Below, one piece after another: positions 17,425 to 26,255 of a stretch of 64,000 nucleotides of DNA. The notes under the pieces were generated by a model. That model did not search any database, had not been told where the DNA came from, and was given only the letters and a program-made list of their open reading frames with translations. Where the stretch lies: the NCBI GenBank assembly GCA_003228115.1, contig QEVV01000001.1, positions 62,001 to 126,000 of the forward strand, given 5' to 3'. Source of the stretch: Chloroflexota bacterium (GTDB lineage Bacteria > Chloroflexota > Dehalococcoidia > Lucifugimonadales > SAR202-VII-2). The position numbers were made by a program, and so were the translations under genes. Position 1 is the first letter of the stretch; each line of letters starts with the position of its first letter.

Positions 17425-18833
17425 CGGCCCAAGACCTTGCCAATCTGAGTATCGCTGAGCTGTCTGGCTTCCTTGAGCGGAGGGAACTGTCGCCCGTCGA
17501 GGTAACCAAGGCAGCCCTGCAACGGGCTGAAGCTCTTAACCCTCAGTTAAACGCATTCATCTCTGTGCAAGCAGAGGCGGCACTAAGCGCTGCCCGTCAA
17601 GCGGAAGAGGAAATCGGCAACGGCCGCTATTGCGGGCCGCTGCACGGTATACCCATGGCTGTGAAAGACCTGTACTACACCGCAGGCATAACCACGACCT
17701 GCGGCTCCGCTGCGTTCGCCGACTTTGTTCCAGATGTAGATGCCACTGTCGTTACAAGGTTGCGCGGCGCCGGCGCTGTCCTCCTAGGCAAGCTCAATAT
17801 GAACGAGATCGCCCTGGGTACTACGGGCCTCAATAAGCATTTCGGTGCGGCCCGCAACCCGTGGAACACGGACCACATGCCCGGCGGGTCTAGCAGCGGC
17901 TCAGGTGTGGCCGTAGCCGCTGGAATGGTTTACGGCGCTGTCGGCAGCGACACCGGCGGCTCCATACGCATCCCGTCGGCCTTGTGCGGCATCACCGGAC
18001 TGAAGCCAACCTACGGACTCGTAAGCCTCCAAGGAGCGCTACCTCTGTCATGGTCACTGGACCACGGTGGGCCAATGGCTCGCACCACTGAGGACTGTGC
18101 CCTGCTTCTTCAGGCGATGGCCGCCTTCGATCCAGGTTACGACGCCTCGATCCGCGGCCCTGACGTTGACTATAAGCAGTCGTTGAGAACCGACCTCAAA
18201 GGAGTACGGCTGGGTGTCGTGGACGACCCTCTCTTTCAACAGGCCGACGAGGAGGTCCTGGCAGCTTTCAAGGGGGCTCTGCGAGTCATGGAAGGCCTGG
18301 GTGCAACAGTCGAAGAGGTCTCCATTCCATACCTTCGCCACGGCCCGGACATTGGCCCAACCATATTGACAGCGGAGGCAGCCGCCTATCACGCCCCCTT
18401 CCTTAGGGAGCGCTCTCACCTTTACGACCCCGAGGTGCTGGCCCGCCTAGAGTCCGGTTTCGCCATACCAGCGACAGCCTACGTTCACGCCCAACGGGTT
18501 AGGCGAATCCTTGAGCAGCAGATGACGGACGCGCTACAAAACGTCGAAGCCATCGTCGCGCCCACAACCCAAGTCCCGGCTCCGCCGCTTGACGGCCGCG
18601 TGGTGACCATCGGAGGAAAAGAGCAGGACTCACGGCGGTTCCTGGCCAACCTCATGCGCCCTTTCAACTTGACGGGACAACCAGCGCTGGCCGTTCCCAG
18701 CGGGTTCTCATCTGAAGGACTGCCGCTCTCCATCCAAATCGCAGGCCGATATCTCGAAGACGCCTCCGTGCTGGCGATTGGCCACGCCTACCAATCAGCC
18801 ACGGACTGGCACAAGAGACGGCCCGTCCTCTAG
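17421..18833 (+). CDS. Amidase-signature hydrolase (GatA/AtzF-like)
   Basis: The 470-residue enzyme has the complete amidase triad: Lys82 in MAVKDLYYTAG, the cis-Ser in GGSSSGSG (about 157-158) and the nucleophile Ser181 in SDTGGSIRIPS. It hydrolyses amide bonds or, with GatB, makes Gln-tRNA. The C-terminus (NLMRPFNLTGQPALAVPSG) is typical of general amidases. With only a GatC-like partner and no GatB nearby, a catabolic amidase is a reasonable alternative to GatA. It is translationally coupled to the 62-residue subunit. Confidence 0.88.
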   Translation: MTAQDLANLSIAELSGFLERRELSPVEVTKAALQRAEALNPQLNAFISVQAEAALSAARQAEEEIGNGRYCGPLHGIPMAVKDLYYTAGITTTCGSAAFADFVPDVDATVVTRLRGAGAVLLGKLNMNEIALGTTGLNKHFGAARNPWNTDHMPGGSSSGSGVAVAAGMVYGAVGSDTGGSIRIPSALCGITGLKPTYGLVSLQGALPLSWSLDHGGPMARTTEDCALLLQAMAAFDPGYDASIRGPDVDYKQSLRTDLKGVRLGVVDDPLFQQADEEVLAAFKGALRVMEGLGATVEEVSIPYLRHGPDIGPTILTAEAAAYHAPFLRERSHLYDPEVLARLESGFAIPATAYVHAQRVRRILEQQMTDALQNVEAIVAPTTQVPAPPLDGRVVTIGGKEQDSRRFLANLMRPFNLTGQPALAVPSGFSSEGLPLSIQIAGRYLEDASVLAIGHAYQSATDWHKRRPVL

Positions 18834-18950
18834 CTCGTGCCCGTCGTAGCGTTTCCGTCTTGACTGCCAACGCTGCCCAAGAATAGACTCGCCTGAACTG
18901 GCAACGAATGCTGGCAGCCTTCCATATTCGAAGCAGGTGAATCCCAGACC

Positions 18951-19457
18951 ATGGAACCACAACTCGCCGAGCAACTTGTAAGCAGCCTGAAGGGCGCAGG
19001 GATCGACTTCGTGACATTCCTGCCCGAAACCCGCCTCAGCCAGATATTGCCGCTGATCCGGGATGACCCCGACATAGAGTTGGTTCCCGTCTCCAGCGAG
19101 GCGGAAGCCGTCACCATCGCCGCGGGTGCCGTACTGGGTGGCAAGCAGGCCGCCGTATACATGGAGAGCACCGGCATCTTTGTGTCGTCCTACAGTCTCC
19201 TCATAGCTGGTAAGTCGTTAGGTGTGCCCATCCTGCTGGTTGTTGCCTTCCTGGGCGGTTTCGAAGACCAACGCCAAAGCTTCCTCTACGCCAATATCGG
19301 CAAGCACTCCATTCCGGTGCTCAACGGCCTTGGTATTGAAAACCGCGTCATCGAGGACGGCGCTAACCTTGAGTCCAAGGTGAAAGAGGCGGTCAGGACA
19401 GCAAACGCCCAGCGTTCCCCAATTGCCCTACTCTTCGCCGGGGAGTTTTCCTCATGA
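18951..19457 (+). CDS. ThDP decarboxylase, PYR-domain subunit (sulfopyruvate/phosphonopyruvate decarboxylase alpha-like)
   Basis: The 168-residue protein matches the N-terminal ThDP-binding domain: GIDFVTFLPETRLSQIL, then VSSEAEAVTIAAGA with the cofactor-activating Glu, and YMESTGI. Sulfopyruvate decarboxylase (ComD) and phosphonopyruvate decarboxylases have this split or fused architecture; the product would be an aldehyde from a 2-oxo acid. The gene overlaps the beta subunit by 4 nt. No coenzyme M or phosphonate genes accompany it, so the 2-oxo-acid substrate is open. Confidence 0.85.
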   Translation: MEPQLAEQLVSSLKGAGIDFVTFLPETRLSQILPLIRDDPDIELVPVSSEAEAVTIAAGAVLGGKQAAVYMESTGIFVSSYSLLIAGKSLGVPILLVVAFLGGFEDQRQSFLYANIGKHSIPVLNGLGIENRVIEDGANLESKVKEAVRTANAQRSPIALLFAGEFSS

Positions 19458-20056
19458 TCCGTTACGAGTGCTTGGAAGCCCTCGCTCCGATGATCACCGA
19501 CCAGCTGTTCACGACCTCCCAGAGCGGGCAGCGCATCGAATGGAATCACCTGACCGACCACCCGGGCAACCTGCTCGTCGGAAATATGGGATGCGCCATT
19601 GGCGTTGGCGTCGGACTTGCGCTGGCCCTGCCCAACCGCAAGGTCATCGCCTTGGAGTCGGACGGCAGCGTGCTGCTGTCCTTGTTCAACTTACCAACTC
19701 TGGCCAACCTGGACCCGCCGAACATGACGGTCATCGTGTTCGACAACGGGGTCTACAGCGGCACCCGCATAAGCTATCCAACTGCCACCAGCGGAAAAAC
19801 GGACCTGACCTTGATGGCAAAGGGCGCCGGAATCCAACATGCGGTGACGGTCAGCGACCTCGAAGAGTTCAAACAAGAGGCCACTACGGCCCTCAACAAT
19901 GACCATGCCAGCTTCATCGTTTGCAAGGTCGATGAAACTCTGGTGCATAGGGAGACGCCTCGGCCCACTACGGACCTTGCGGAAAACAAGTACACCTTCG
20001 TGCGGTACCTGGAACGGACTGAGGGCAAGGCCATTCCCTTCGTCGGCCGCGGGTAA
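19454..20056 (+). CDS. ThDP decarboxylase, PP-domain subunit (sulfopyruvate decarboxylase beta-like)
   Basis: The 200-residue protein has the diphosphate-binding motif ESDGSVLLSLFNLPTLANLD followed by the VIVFDNGVYSG segment, equivalent to GDGS..N of ThDP enzymes, plus an N-terminal MGCAIGVGVGLALALP helix. It forms the other half of the active site with the preceding subunit. The C-terminal 30 residues reach Rieske oxygenase 1 after a 98-bp spacer, so the decarboxylase and oxygenase may be cotranscribed. Confidence 0.85.
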   Translation: MIRYECLEALAPMITDQLFTTSQSGQRIEWNHLTDHPGNLLVGNMGCAIGVGVGLALALPNRKVIALESDGSVLLSLFNLPTLANLDPPNMTVIVFDNGVYSGTRISYPTATSGKTDLTLMAKGAGIQHAVTVSDLEEFKQEATTALNNDHASFIVCKVDETLVHRETPRPTTDLAENKYTFVRYLERTEGKAIPFVGRG

Positions 20057-20154
20057 GTAGGAAGACTGGTTCCTTCCCCGGTAGGCGGGGGAAGATTAGG
20101 ATGGAGCTCAGGCCAAGGGCCGGGAAGCCCCAAGCCTCCATAACTGGAGCGTAC

Positions 20155-21375
20155 ATGACCACAGATGTAAAAGTCCGTAACGAAGACATCCCTCACGTTG
20201 GACTTGGAACTCCAGCCGGAGAGTGGTTCCGCCGTTACTGGATGCCTATATCTAGAGTTGAGGATCTGCGGGATATCCCCCTGGGCATTAGAGTTCTGGG
20301 CGAAGACCTCGTCTTATTCCGGGACCTTCGGGGAAAGCCTGGGCTTATAGGCAACTCCTGCCCCCATCGCGGTACCTCTTTGGAATATGGGGATATCGAG
20401 GACCGAGGAATTCGGTGTGCCTACCACGGCTGGTTATTCGACGTCGAAGGCCGTTGCTTGGAGCAGCCGACGGAGCCGGAGGGGAGCGTTTTCCACACGA
20501 AGGTCCGGCAAACGTGGTACCCCGTGCGAGAACTCGGCGGATTGATCTTCTCTTACATGGGGCCGGATGGGGACAATCCGCCTCCCCTGCCCCGCTACGC
20601 CCCCTTGATCGACCGGGGCGGCCTTCGCCAGATTGAGCCAACCCGTCACTTCGACTACAACTGGCTGAACTTCTACGAAAACAGCGCCGACCCTCTGCAC
20701 GTAGTTATCCTTCACCGGGAGAGCGGTTACGGCAAGCAGAGTTGGGGCGACCAGTTCTTTAGCCAAGCCGATCCTCCCGCCTATGAACCGGTAGAGACCT
20801 TCTATGGCATGAAGATCGTCATGACCAAGCCCGGCCCATCAGACGACACTGAAATCGTCGACGAGATGAGCTTGGGTTTGCCGAGCATTCTCCAGATAGG
20901 CGATACCGAGTTCGTCCACGCCCAACTCGACAAAGAGACATTGGAGAAGAAAGGGTCTCAGTTCGAACACGCCATGTTTATCACGCCCAACGACGATGAT
21001 CATTTCATGATGTTCACGGTGGACTACTACACAGGCCCAGACCCTGACATCTTCCGGCATTTGAAAGAGATGCGGAAACGTGAGGAACCGAAACAAGACG
21101 TGAAGGAATACGACCATCGGAAGCACATGCCCTTCCGAGGCAACGTCCGTCGTGAAGATCTCATGACCCAGGGCACGCAAGGCATCCTCAGCCAACGCTC
21201 AGAGCACCTTGGCACTTCCGACGTGGGAATAATCATGATCAGGCGTTTGCTGAGGAAGAATATCGAGGCAGCACTAAAGGGCGAGCGTCCCAAGGGCGTC
21301 CTAGCCTGGGACGAGGCCGAGAACCTGTTTCAACTCGACTCCTTTGTGGGAGTTCGAGCGAAAAAGTCGGAGTAA
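20155..21375 (+). CDS. Rieske non-haem iron oxygenase 1
   Basis: The 406-residue enzyme has a Rieske [2Fe-2S] site, Cys69-x-His71 in SCPHRGTSL and Cys88-x2-His91 in CAYHGW. The mononuclear Fe site has Asp179, His182 and His187 in ENSADPLHVVILH. I use the ATG at 20155, 7 nt after TGGAG; the frame extends to 20101. It is the most divergent of the five Rieske paralogues, with a shorter spacer between cluster halves. No ferredoxin or reductase is encoded nearby. Expected chemistry is dihydroxylation, monooxygenation or O-demethylation of an aromatic or related ring. A VOC-family gene follows immediately. Confidence 0.93.
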   Translation: MTTDVKVRNEDIPHVGLGTPAGEWFRRYWMPISRVEDLRDIPLGIRVLGEDLVLFRDLRGKPGLIGNSCPHRGTSLEYGDIEDRGIRCAYHGWLFDVEGRCLEQPTEPEGSVFHTKVRQTWYPVRELGGLIFSYMGPDGDNPPPLPRYAPLIDRGGLRQIEPTRHFDYNWLNFYENSADPLHVVILHRESGYGKQSWGDQFFSQADPPAYEPVETFYGMKIVMTKPGPSDDTEIVDEMSLGLPSILQIGDTEFVHAQLDKETLEKKGSQFEHAMFITPNDDDHFMMFTVDYYTGPDPDIFRHLKEMRKREEPKQDVKEYDHRKHMPFRGNVRREDLMTQGTQGILSQRSEHLGTSDVGIIMIRRLLRKNIEAALKGERPKGVLAWDEAENLFQLDSFVGVRAKKSE

Positions 21376-21391
21376 CAAGGAGACCGCATCG

Positions 21392-21850
21392 ATGGTTAAC
21401 ATCCAGAAAATCGGCCACATTGGTTTGTACTGCCGCGATGTGGACAAGATGAGGGAGTTCTACACCGACGTTCTCGGCATGCATGTCGCCGACGTGAACG
21501 AGCGCGGGCTGGTATTCCTGCGCTTTGGCGCGGATCACCACAGCTTTACGTTGGCCCCAATGCCGGACGACCGAAAGGACGCAGGCAAGGAGACGGTCAT
21601 GGACCATCTGGCCATGGCGGTGAACGATCTAGAAGAGTTGAAGGCAGCGAAACGTTACCTGGACAGCAAGGGCGTCAAAGGCGACCCGAAGCTACGTCAC
21701 GAAGGAGCAGGCGGCAACTACGTCTACAACTTCGAGGACCCGGAAGGTAACCACCTCCAGTTCTACTGCTGCATGGACCAGATCGGCTGGGACGGCCAAA
21801 GCCGCCCCAAGGAAGAGTGGGACCGTTTTGAGGTGGACGCCTACGCCTAA
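21392..21850 (+). CDS. VOC-superfamily protein (glyoxalase/extradiol-dioxygenase-like)
   Basis: The 152-residue protein holds paired beta-alpha-beta-beta-beta modules starting IGHIGLYCRDVDKMREFY and DHLAMAVNDLEELK. Metal ligands should be His9, His72 and a fourth residue in NHLQFY where most family members have Glu; here it is Gln123. The fold is used in glyoxalase I, extradiol dioxygenases and resistance proteins. It begins 16 bp after Rieske 1 and follows AAGGAG, so a role in cleaving or handling the oxygenase product is attractive but unproven. The Gln could also mean a non-catalytic binder. Confidence 0.8.
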   Translation: MVNIQKIGHIGLYCRDVDKMREFYTDVLGMHVADVNERGLVFLRFGADHHSFTLAPMPDDRKDAGKETVMDHLAMAVNDLEELKAAKRYLDSKGVKGDPKLRHEGAGGNYVYNFEDPEGNHLQFYCCMDQIGWDGQSRPKEEWDRFEVDAYA

Positions 21851-21856
21851 GGGAAA

Positions 21857-21893
21857 TTGTCGTTCTGAGGAGTACCGCGACGAAGAACCGCAG
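21857..21893. repeat. Dispersed GAG..GCGACGAAGAA-type repeat, copy 2
   Basis: TTGTCGTTCTGAGGAGTACC and the following 17 bases belong to the same repeat family as 4594-4626 and 24941-24976, immediately after the VOC stop codon. Confidence 0.55.
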
Positions 21894-21968
21894 CGTTTTG
21901 GGCCGCAGGCATACCGCTCTAAGCAAAGGACTACCGTTCTGAGGTCAAAGTTTTGCGCACCCCGTTGC

Positions 21969-22074
21969 CGTCTTTCCGGCGGAGGCCGGAACCCAGTGGC
22001 GTCCGAACCGTTCGGTATAAAACTTTGCCTTATAGATGAGCGCTTTCTGGATTCCGGCTTTCGCCGGAAAGACG
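21969..22074. repeat. Inverted-repeat element TCTTTCCGGC, copy 2
   Basis: Arms at 21969-21996 and 22047-22074 are inverted repeats of the same type as 17069-17169, with the same core CGTCTTTCCGGCG but a different centre. It separates the VOC and DapA-like genes and makes an artificial N-terminal extension in the latter. Confidence 0.75.
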
Positions 22075-22119
22075 AAGACAAGCGCAATCACAGCTAAACA
22101 AGACGCAGGAGCAACATCA

Positions 22120-23025
22120 ATGATTCGCGGCATCCTTATACCAGTCATCACCCCCTTCGATAACAACCAACGCGTTGACGAGCCCATGCTGAGGCAACTC
22201 ATCGACTTCTACGCTGAATCCGGCGTACAGGGCCTGTTCGTCCTGGGCTCGTCCGGTCAGGGCCCCGTGATGTCCACCGAAGAGCGGAAGCGGGCCGCCG
22301 AAGCAGCCGTGCAACAAGCGGGACATCGCACACCGGTGATCATACATGTCGGTACCGCTGATACCGAAACCACCGTGGAGCTAGCCAAGCACGCCGCAGC
22401 CCAAGGCGCAGACGCAGTCGCCGTCGTGCCACCCTTCTACTACTCCGACCACACCGAATATGAAATCATCTCGCATTACAAGGCCGTGGGCGATGCCACG
22501 CCCCTACCTATCTTCATCTATGAGAATCCCCGGTACGCGGGTATGTCGATCAAGCCGGACCTGGCAGTCCGCATGAAGGGAATGATCCCTTCCATCAAAG
22601 GCATCAAGGTGGCCTACGGCTTGGGCTCCATGCTGGACTACGTCCGGCTGCTACCCGACGTATCCGTCTTCACGGGCAATGCGGACCTTTTCGGCCTCGT
22701 GCCCTTCGGCCTGGCAGGCATGATCAACCCACCCACGAGCTTCGCGCCCGAAATGTGCGTCGCACTGTGGGAGGCTCTGGAAAGCAAGGACTACAACCGA
22801 GCCGTAGAGATTCAGGAACGGGTCAATACCACCTGGCGGCTGGTGCGAGACGCCATCCAGCGCTACGGTCGAAGCACCGTTGCAGAGACCTATCGCATGC
22901 GGGGCTTCGCTATCCAGAGATTCCCTAAATGGGACACAGAACCCATGCCTACAGCCGCCCGAGATCAGCTTCGCAAAGAGTTGGAAGCAGTGGGTGCATT
23001 GCCACAGGCTTCTCAGGTCCGCTAG
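22120..23025 (+). CDS. Dihydrodipicolinate synthase/N-acetylneuraminate lyase family aldolase
   Basis: The 301-residue TIM-barrel protein starts MIRGILIPVITPFD. It has Tyr134 in IFIYENPRY and the Schiff-base Lys163 in SIKGIKVAYG, matching the DapA/NanA Tyr-Lys pair. The GTTGE loop of true DapA is replaced by GSSGQGP, so lysine biosynthesis is not certain and a catabolic 2-oxo-acid aldolase is possible. AGGAG is 8 nt before the ATG. The frame upstream to 22036 is repeat DNA. It is followed by a hairpin terminator at 23050-23078. Confidence 0.86.
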   Translation: MIRGILIPVITPFDNNQRVDEPMLRQLIDFYAESGVQGLFVLGSSGQGPVMSTEERKRAAEAAVQQAGHRTPVIIHVGTADTETTVELAKHAAAQGADAVAVVPPFYYSDHTEYEIISHYKAVGDATPLPIFIYENPRYAGMSIKPDLAVRMKGMIPSIKGIKVAYGLGSMLDYVRLLPDVSVFTGNADLFGLVPFGLAGMINPPTSFAPEMCVALWEALESKDYNRAVEIQERVNTTWRLVRDAIQRYGRSTVAETYRMRGFAIQRFPKWDTEPMPTAARDQLRKELEAVGALPQASQVR

Positions 23026-23049
23026 GACAGAACGTTCAACGCCAACGTC

Positions 23050-23078
23050 AAAGGGGGCGACCATGGTTCGCCCCCTTT
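23050..23078 (+). terminator. Hairpin terminator
   Basis: AAAGGGGGCGA (23050-23060) pairs with TCGCCCCCTTT (23068-23078) around CCATGGT, 25 bp after the aldolase stop. The T tract is only three bases, so termination may be partial. Confidence 0.65.
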
Positions 23079-23096
23079 GTGCTTGAAGGAGAAAAC

Positions 23097-23951
23097 ATGA
23101 AAGTTGTAGTTACGGGGGGCAGCGGCCGCCTGGGTCACCAGACGATCCAGGGATTGCTGGCCCAGGAACATCAGGTGCTGAGCCTGTACAAGGTGCCCCC
23201 ACAGGAGCGCCTCTGCCCTTCATGGCAGGTCGATCTGACGAGCACGGGCTCAGCCCACGAGGCCTTCAAGGGGGCAGACGCGGTTGTGCATCTCGGGGCC
23301 TTTCAGGCCCCCAACATGACCTCCAACGCAGAGACCTTCAACACCAACGTCAGTATCGCCTTTAACGTCTTCCAGGCCGCTTCGGACATGGGGGTGAAGC
23401 GGGTGGTGTTCGCCTCCAGTATCGCCGCCTATGGGTTCATCTACGCCCCGCAAATGTGGGCGCCGGACTTCCTCCCTTTCGACGAAACCCACCCGTGCCG
23501 TCCACAAGACCCCTATGGACTATCGAAAGTGGTTGGAGAGCGCATCGCCGACTACTTCGTCAGCCAGTCGGAGATGACGGTGGCCAGCCTGCGGATCACG
23601 GGCATCAATTTCGACCCCACCTATGAAGGCTTTCGGGAAGTTTGGAAGAACCCCCAACCAAGGGTTCGAATCCTTTGGACCTACGTTGATGGAAGGGATG
23701 CGGCACTGGCCTGCCGTCTGGCGGCGGAAGTAGACATCCAGGGCCACGAGGTGTTCAACATCACCGCGCCCACAAGCCGAGTCCCCGAGGACACACACGA
23801 ACTCATCCGCCGCTATCTGCCCGACGCCGACAACATACGAGAAGGCGTGACTGGCAACTGGAGTTGCATGGACGGATCGCGGGCAGAGGAACGGCTAGGA
23901 TTCAAGGCCCAGCACACCTGGGAGCAGTACATCAGTCCGGAAGAGGGTTAG
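23097..23951 (+). CDS. NAD-dependent epimerase/dehydratase (extended SDR)
   Basis: The 284-residue protein starts MKVVVTGGSGRLGHQ (Rossmann GxxGxxG), has VVHLGAFQAP, FASSIAAYG and the YGLSK catalytic Tyr-x3-Lys. GAAGGAG sits 5-6 nt before the ATG at 23097; the longer frame to 22929 overlaps the aldolase gene. Extended SDRs usually act on nucleotide sugars or on uronic and aldonic acids. Next to a DapA-like aldolase, a sugar-acid route is plausible. Its stop overlaps the convergent Mo-hydroxylase stop by 4 nt. Confidence 0.86.
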   Translation: MKVVVTGGSGRLGHQTIQGLLAQEHQVLSLYKVPPQERLCPSWQVDLTSTGSAHEAFKGADAVVHLGAFQAPNMTSNAETFNTNVSIAFNVFQAASDMGVKRVVFASSIAAYGFIYAPQMWAPDFLPFDETHPCRPQDPYGLSKVVGERIADYFVSQSEMTVASLRITGINFDPTYEGFREVWKNPQPRVRILWTYVDGRDAALACRLAAEVDIQGHEVFNITAPTSRVPEDTHELIRRYLPDADNIREGVTGNWSCMDGSRAEERLGFKAQHTWEQYISPEEG

Positions 23952-26248
23952 AGAGAGGGGGAAACGTCAGCCCCGTCAGACGCTGTCTCTTCCTGACGCA
24001 ACGCCCGCCAGACCCGCTCAGGGGTAAGAGGCAGTTCCCGGATGCGGACGCCTGTCGCCTGGAAAATGGCGTTGGCCACAGCTGGGGCAACGACGGTTAT
24101 GGCGCACTCCCCCACTCCCTTGGCTCCGAACGGCCCTGGCCCGTCTTCGTTCTCGATAAGGATGGTCTCGAACTCCTCCGGCACTTCATCGAAGGATGGC
24201 ACCCTGTAGTCGACGAGGTTCGAATTGAGCAGCTGGCCGTCCTCGTACACAAGCTCTTCAAATAGCGTGTGGCCCATGCCCTGCATAGCCGCGCCCTCAT
24301 CCTGGCCCTCCACCGACTTCGGGTTGATGGCCTTGCCGACATCCGAGGCGGAAACGTAGCGGAGGATGCGGACGGCTCCTGTCCTCGTGTCGACCTCCAC
24401 CTCAGCGGCGCCAACGGCAGACTCCCACAGAATGGGAGTCTGCCCAAGGCCCCCGGTTCCAGGCGTTACATAACCGCGCCCCATCAACTCCCCAGCCGCG
24501 GAGCCGAACATCTGCCTGATGAGCGCCCCGTAGCTAATGCTCTCTCCACCAAATACGACGTTGCCATTGTCGAAGGACAATGCCTCTTCGGGAGCTTCAA
24601 AATGGGTCGTAGCCAACCCCAAGAGCTGCGCCTTGATCTCACGGGCTGCGTCCTGAATGGCTAGGCCGACCATCGTCGTTGAGCGACTGGCGCCCGTCGA
24701 ACGGTCATAAGGGACGGCGACGGTGTCGGAGGCGATAACCACGATTTGGTCGAGCGGCAGCGACAGGGACTGCGCTGCCACCTGTCCGAAGGCGGAACGA
24801 GAGCCCTGCCCCATCTCCACGGAACTGACTAGGGCCGTGGCGCTCCCGTCCATGTGCAGCCGCACCAGCGCCGTTGAAGCGGCAGCAGCCCCCGCACCGA
24901 GTATGGAGCAAGCAACACCGACGCCCCGCTTCACCCACGCCCCTGTCGTCCTAGAGCGCAGCGAAGGACCCTGTCTGTCCAGAGCATCCTCTTCTTTGGT
25001 CTGCCGCCCTTCTGCCCCGGCCTGGATTGCCTCAACTGCCTGCTGTAGCGCCCCGGTCATATCGGCGTTCAAGGGCCGTTCGCCCTTGCGAACCTCGTCG
25101 CCGTAACGGGCAAGATTCTTCATTCGCAGCTCAACGGGGTCTATGCCAAGAGCGTCGGCGATGATGTCCACCTGAGACTCACTAGCCCAGGCGGCCTGCG
25201 GGCCCCCAACAGCACGAAAGGAGCCAGCAGGAACAGAGTTGGTGTACACGGCGGAAGAAGTAACCTTCAAATTTGGCCACACATATGGGCCTGCGACCTG
25301 ATGCGCGCAACGGTCGTTAACCGTGGAGGCGTTGTCCGCGTAGGCCCCCGTGTCCAAGACCATGCGACATTCCCGAGCTAGAAAAGTACCATCATTCCTG
25401 ACTGCCGTGCGCAAGATGCAATGCGCCGAATGACGGCGCACCATCCTCGCTGCTTCATCCACCGTCAAGGCCAGCTTGACCGGTCTACCCGCTTCACGGC
25501 TCAGAGCAGCAACGAGAGGCTCGATCTTCGAATAGGACTTGCTCCCGAAGCCTCCACCAACATAGGGCACCGTCACTTCAACCTTGCTCAAGGGCAGATC
25601 GAAAATCCGGGCCAACTCAGCCCTGACCAGAAACGGGTGTTGTGCCGACGACCACACAGCCAAACCATCGCCATTGAACTTGGCGATGCAAACGTGGGGC
25701 TCCAGGGCGTAGTGATAGACCATAGGAAATGAAAACGTGTCCTCGAAAACACGATCCGCTTCAGCGAAGCCGCGTTCCACGTCGCCCCAGGCGTAGCTCG
25801 CCTCGTGGCAGAGATTGGACAGATGAAGAAGTGGAGCATCAAACTCCAATGCCTTCAGCGAGTCGGTCAGCGGAGGAAGCTCTTCGTACTCCACCTCAAT
25901 GAGATCGAGGGCGGCCTCGGCCGTCTCCAAGTCCACGGCGGCCACTGCGGCCACTGGTTCGCCCTGAAAGCGCGCCCGTTCCATAGCAATGATGGGCCGG
26001 TCCTTGATGTCCGCTCCGTAGTAGGGGTCCATGCCGGTAAGGCGCTCCCGGGTCAGCACGCCGAAAACCCCCGGCAGGCGGCGAGCGTTGCTTCCATCAA
26101 TGTGCGTGATGAGAGCGTGGGGGTACGGGCTGGCCAGTAACTTGCCATGCGCCATGCCAGGCAACTCAATGTCTCCGGTGTACACGGCGCGGCCGCTCAC
26201 CTTTTCCAAGGCATCAGGACGGCGAACCGAAGCGCCAACAACGTTCAT
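23948..26248 (-). CDS. Molybdopterin-binding subunit of a xanthine dehydrogenase/CO dehydrogenase-type hydroxylase
   Basis: The 766-residue protein begins MNVVGASVRRPDALEKVSG, has GRAVYTGDIELPGMAHG, PYVGGGFGSKSY, SFRAVGGPQAAWASE, SVEMGQGSR and a GAKGVGE active-site loop with the catalytic Glu near the C-terminus. It is full length for a separate large subunit. The expected [2Fe-2S] and FAD subunits are not adjacent. Residues about 424-436 derive from a dispersed repeat (24941-24976) carried in frame in the linker between halves. It hydroxylates a heterocycle, aldehyde or similar compound. It follows an ABC ATPase gene by 7 bp. Confidence 0.9.
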   Translation of the reverse strand: MNVVGASVRRPDALEKVSGRAVYTGDIELPGMAHGKLLASPYPHALITHIDGSNARRLPGVFGVLTRERLTGMDPYYGADIKDRPIIAMERARFQGEPVAAVAAVDLETAEAALDLIEVEYEELPPLTDSLKALEFDAPLLHLSNLCHEASYAWGDVERGFAEADRVFEDTFSFPMVYHYALEPHVCIAKFNGDGLAVWSSAQHPFLVRAELARIFDLPLSKVEVTVPYVGGGFGSKSYSKIEPLVAALSREAGRPVKLALTVDEAARMVRRHSAHCILRTAVRNDGTFLARECRMVLDTGAYADNASTVNDRCAHQVAGPYVWPNLKVTSSAVYTNSVPAGSFRAVGGPQAAWASESQVDIIADALGIDPVELRMKNLARYGDEVRKGERPLNADMTGALQQAVEAIQAGAEGRQTKEEDALDRQGPSLRSRTTGAWVKRGVGVACSILGAGAAAASTALVRLHMDGSATALVSSVEMGQGSRSAFGQVAAQSLSLPLDQIVVIASDTVAVPYDRSTGASRSTTMVGLAIQDAAREIKAQLLGLATTHFEAPEEALSFDNGNVVFGGESISYGALIRQMFGSAAGELMGRGYVTPGTGGLGQTPILWESAVGAAEVEVDTRTGAVRILRYVSASDVGKAINPKSVEGQDEGAAMQGMGHTLFEELVYEDGQLLNSNLVDYRVPSFDEVPEEFETILIENEDGPGPFGAKGVGECAITVVAPAVANAIFQATGVRIRELPLTPERVWRALRQEETASDGADVSPSL
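24941..24976. repeat. Dispersed repeat, copy 3, inside a coding sequence
   Basis: CCTGTCGTCCTAGAGCGCAG and the next 16 bases are a close copy of 4594-4626. On the coding strand they translate as DRQGPSLRSRTT in a variable linker of the Mo hydroxylase without breaking the frame. Confidence 0.65.
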
Positions 26249-26255
26249 AAGTCCC

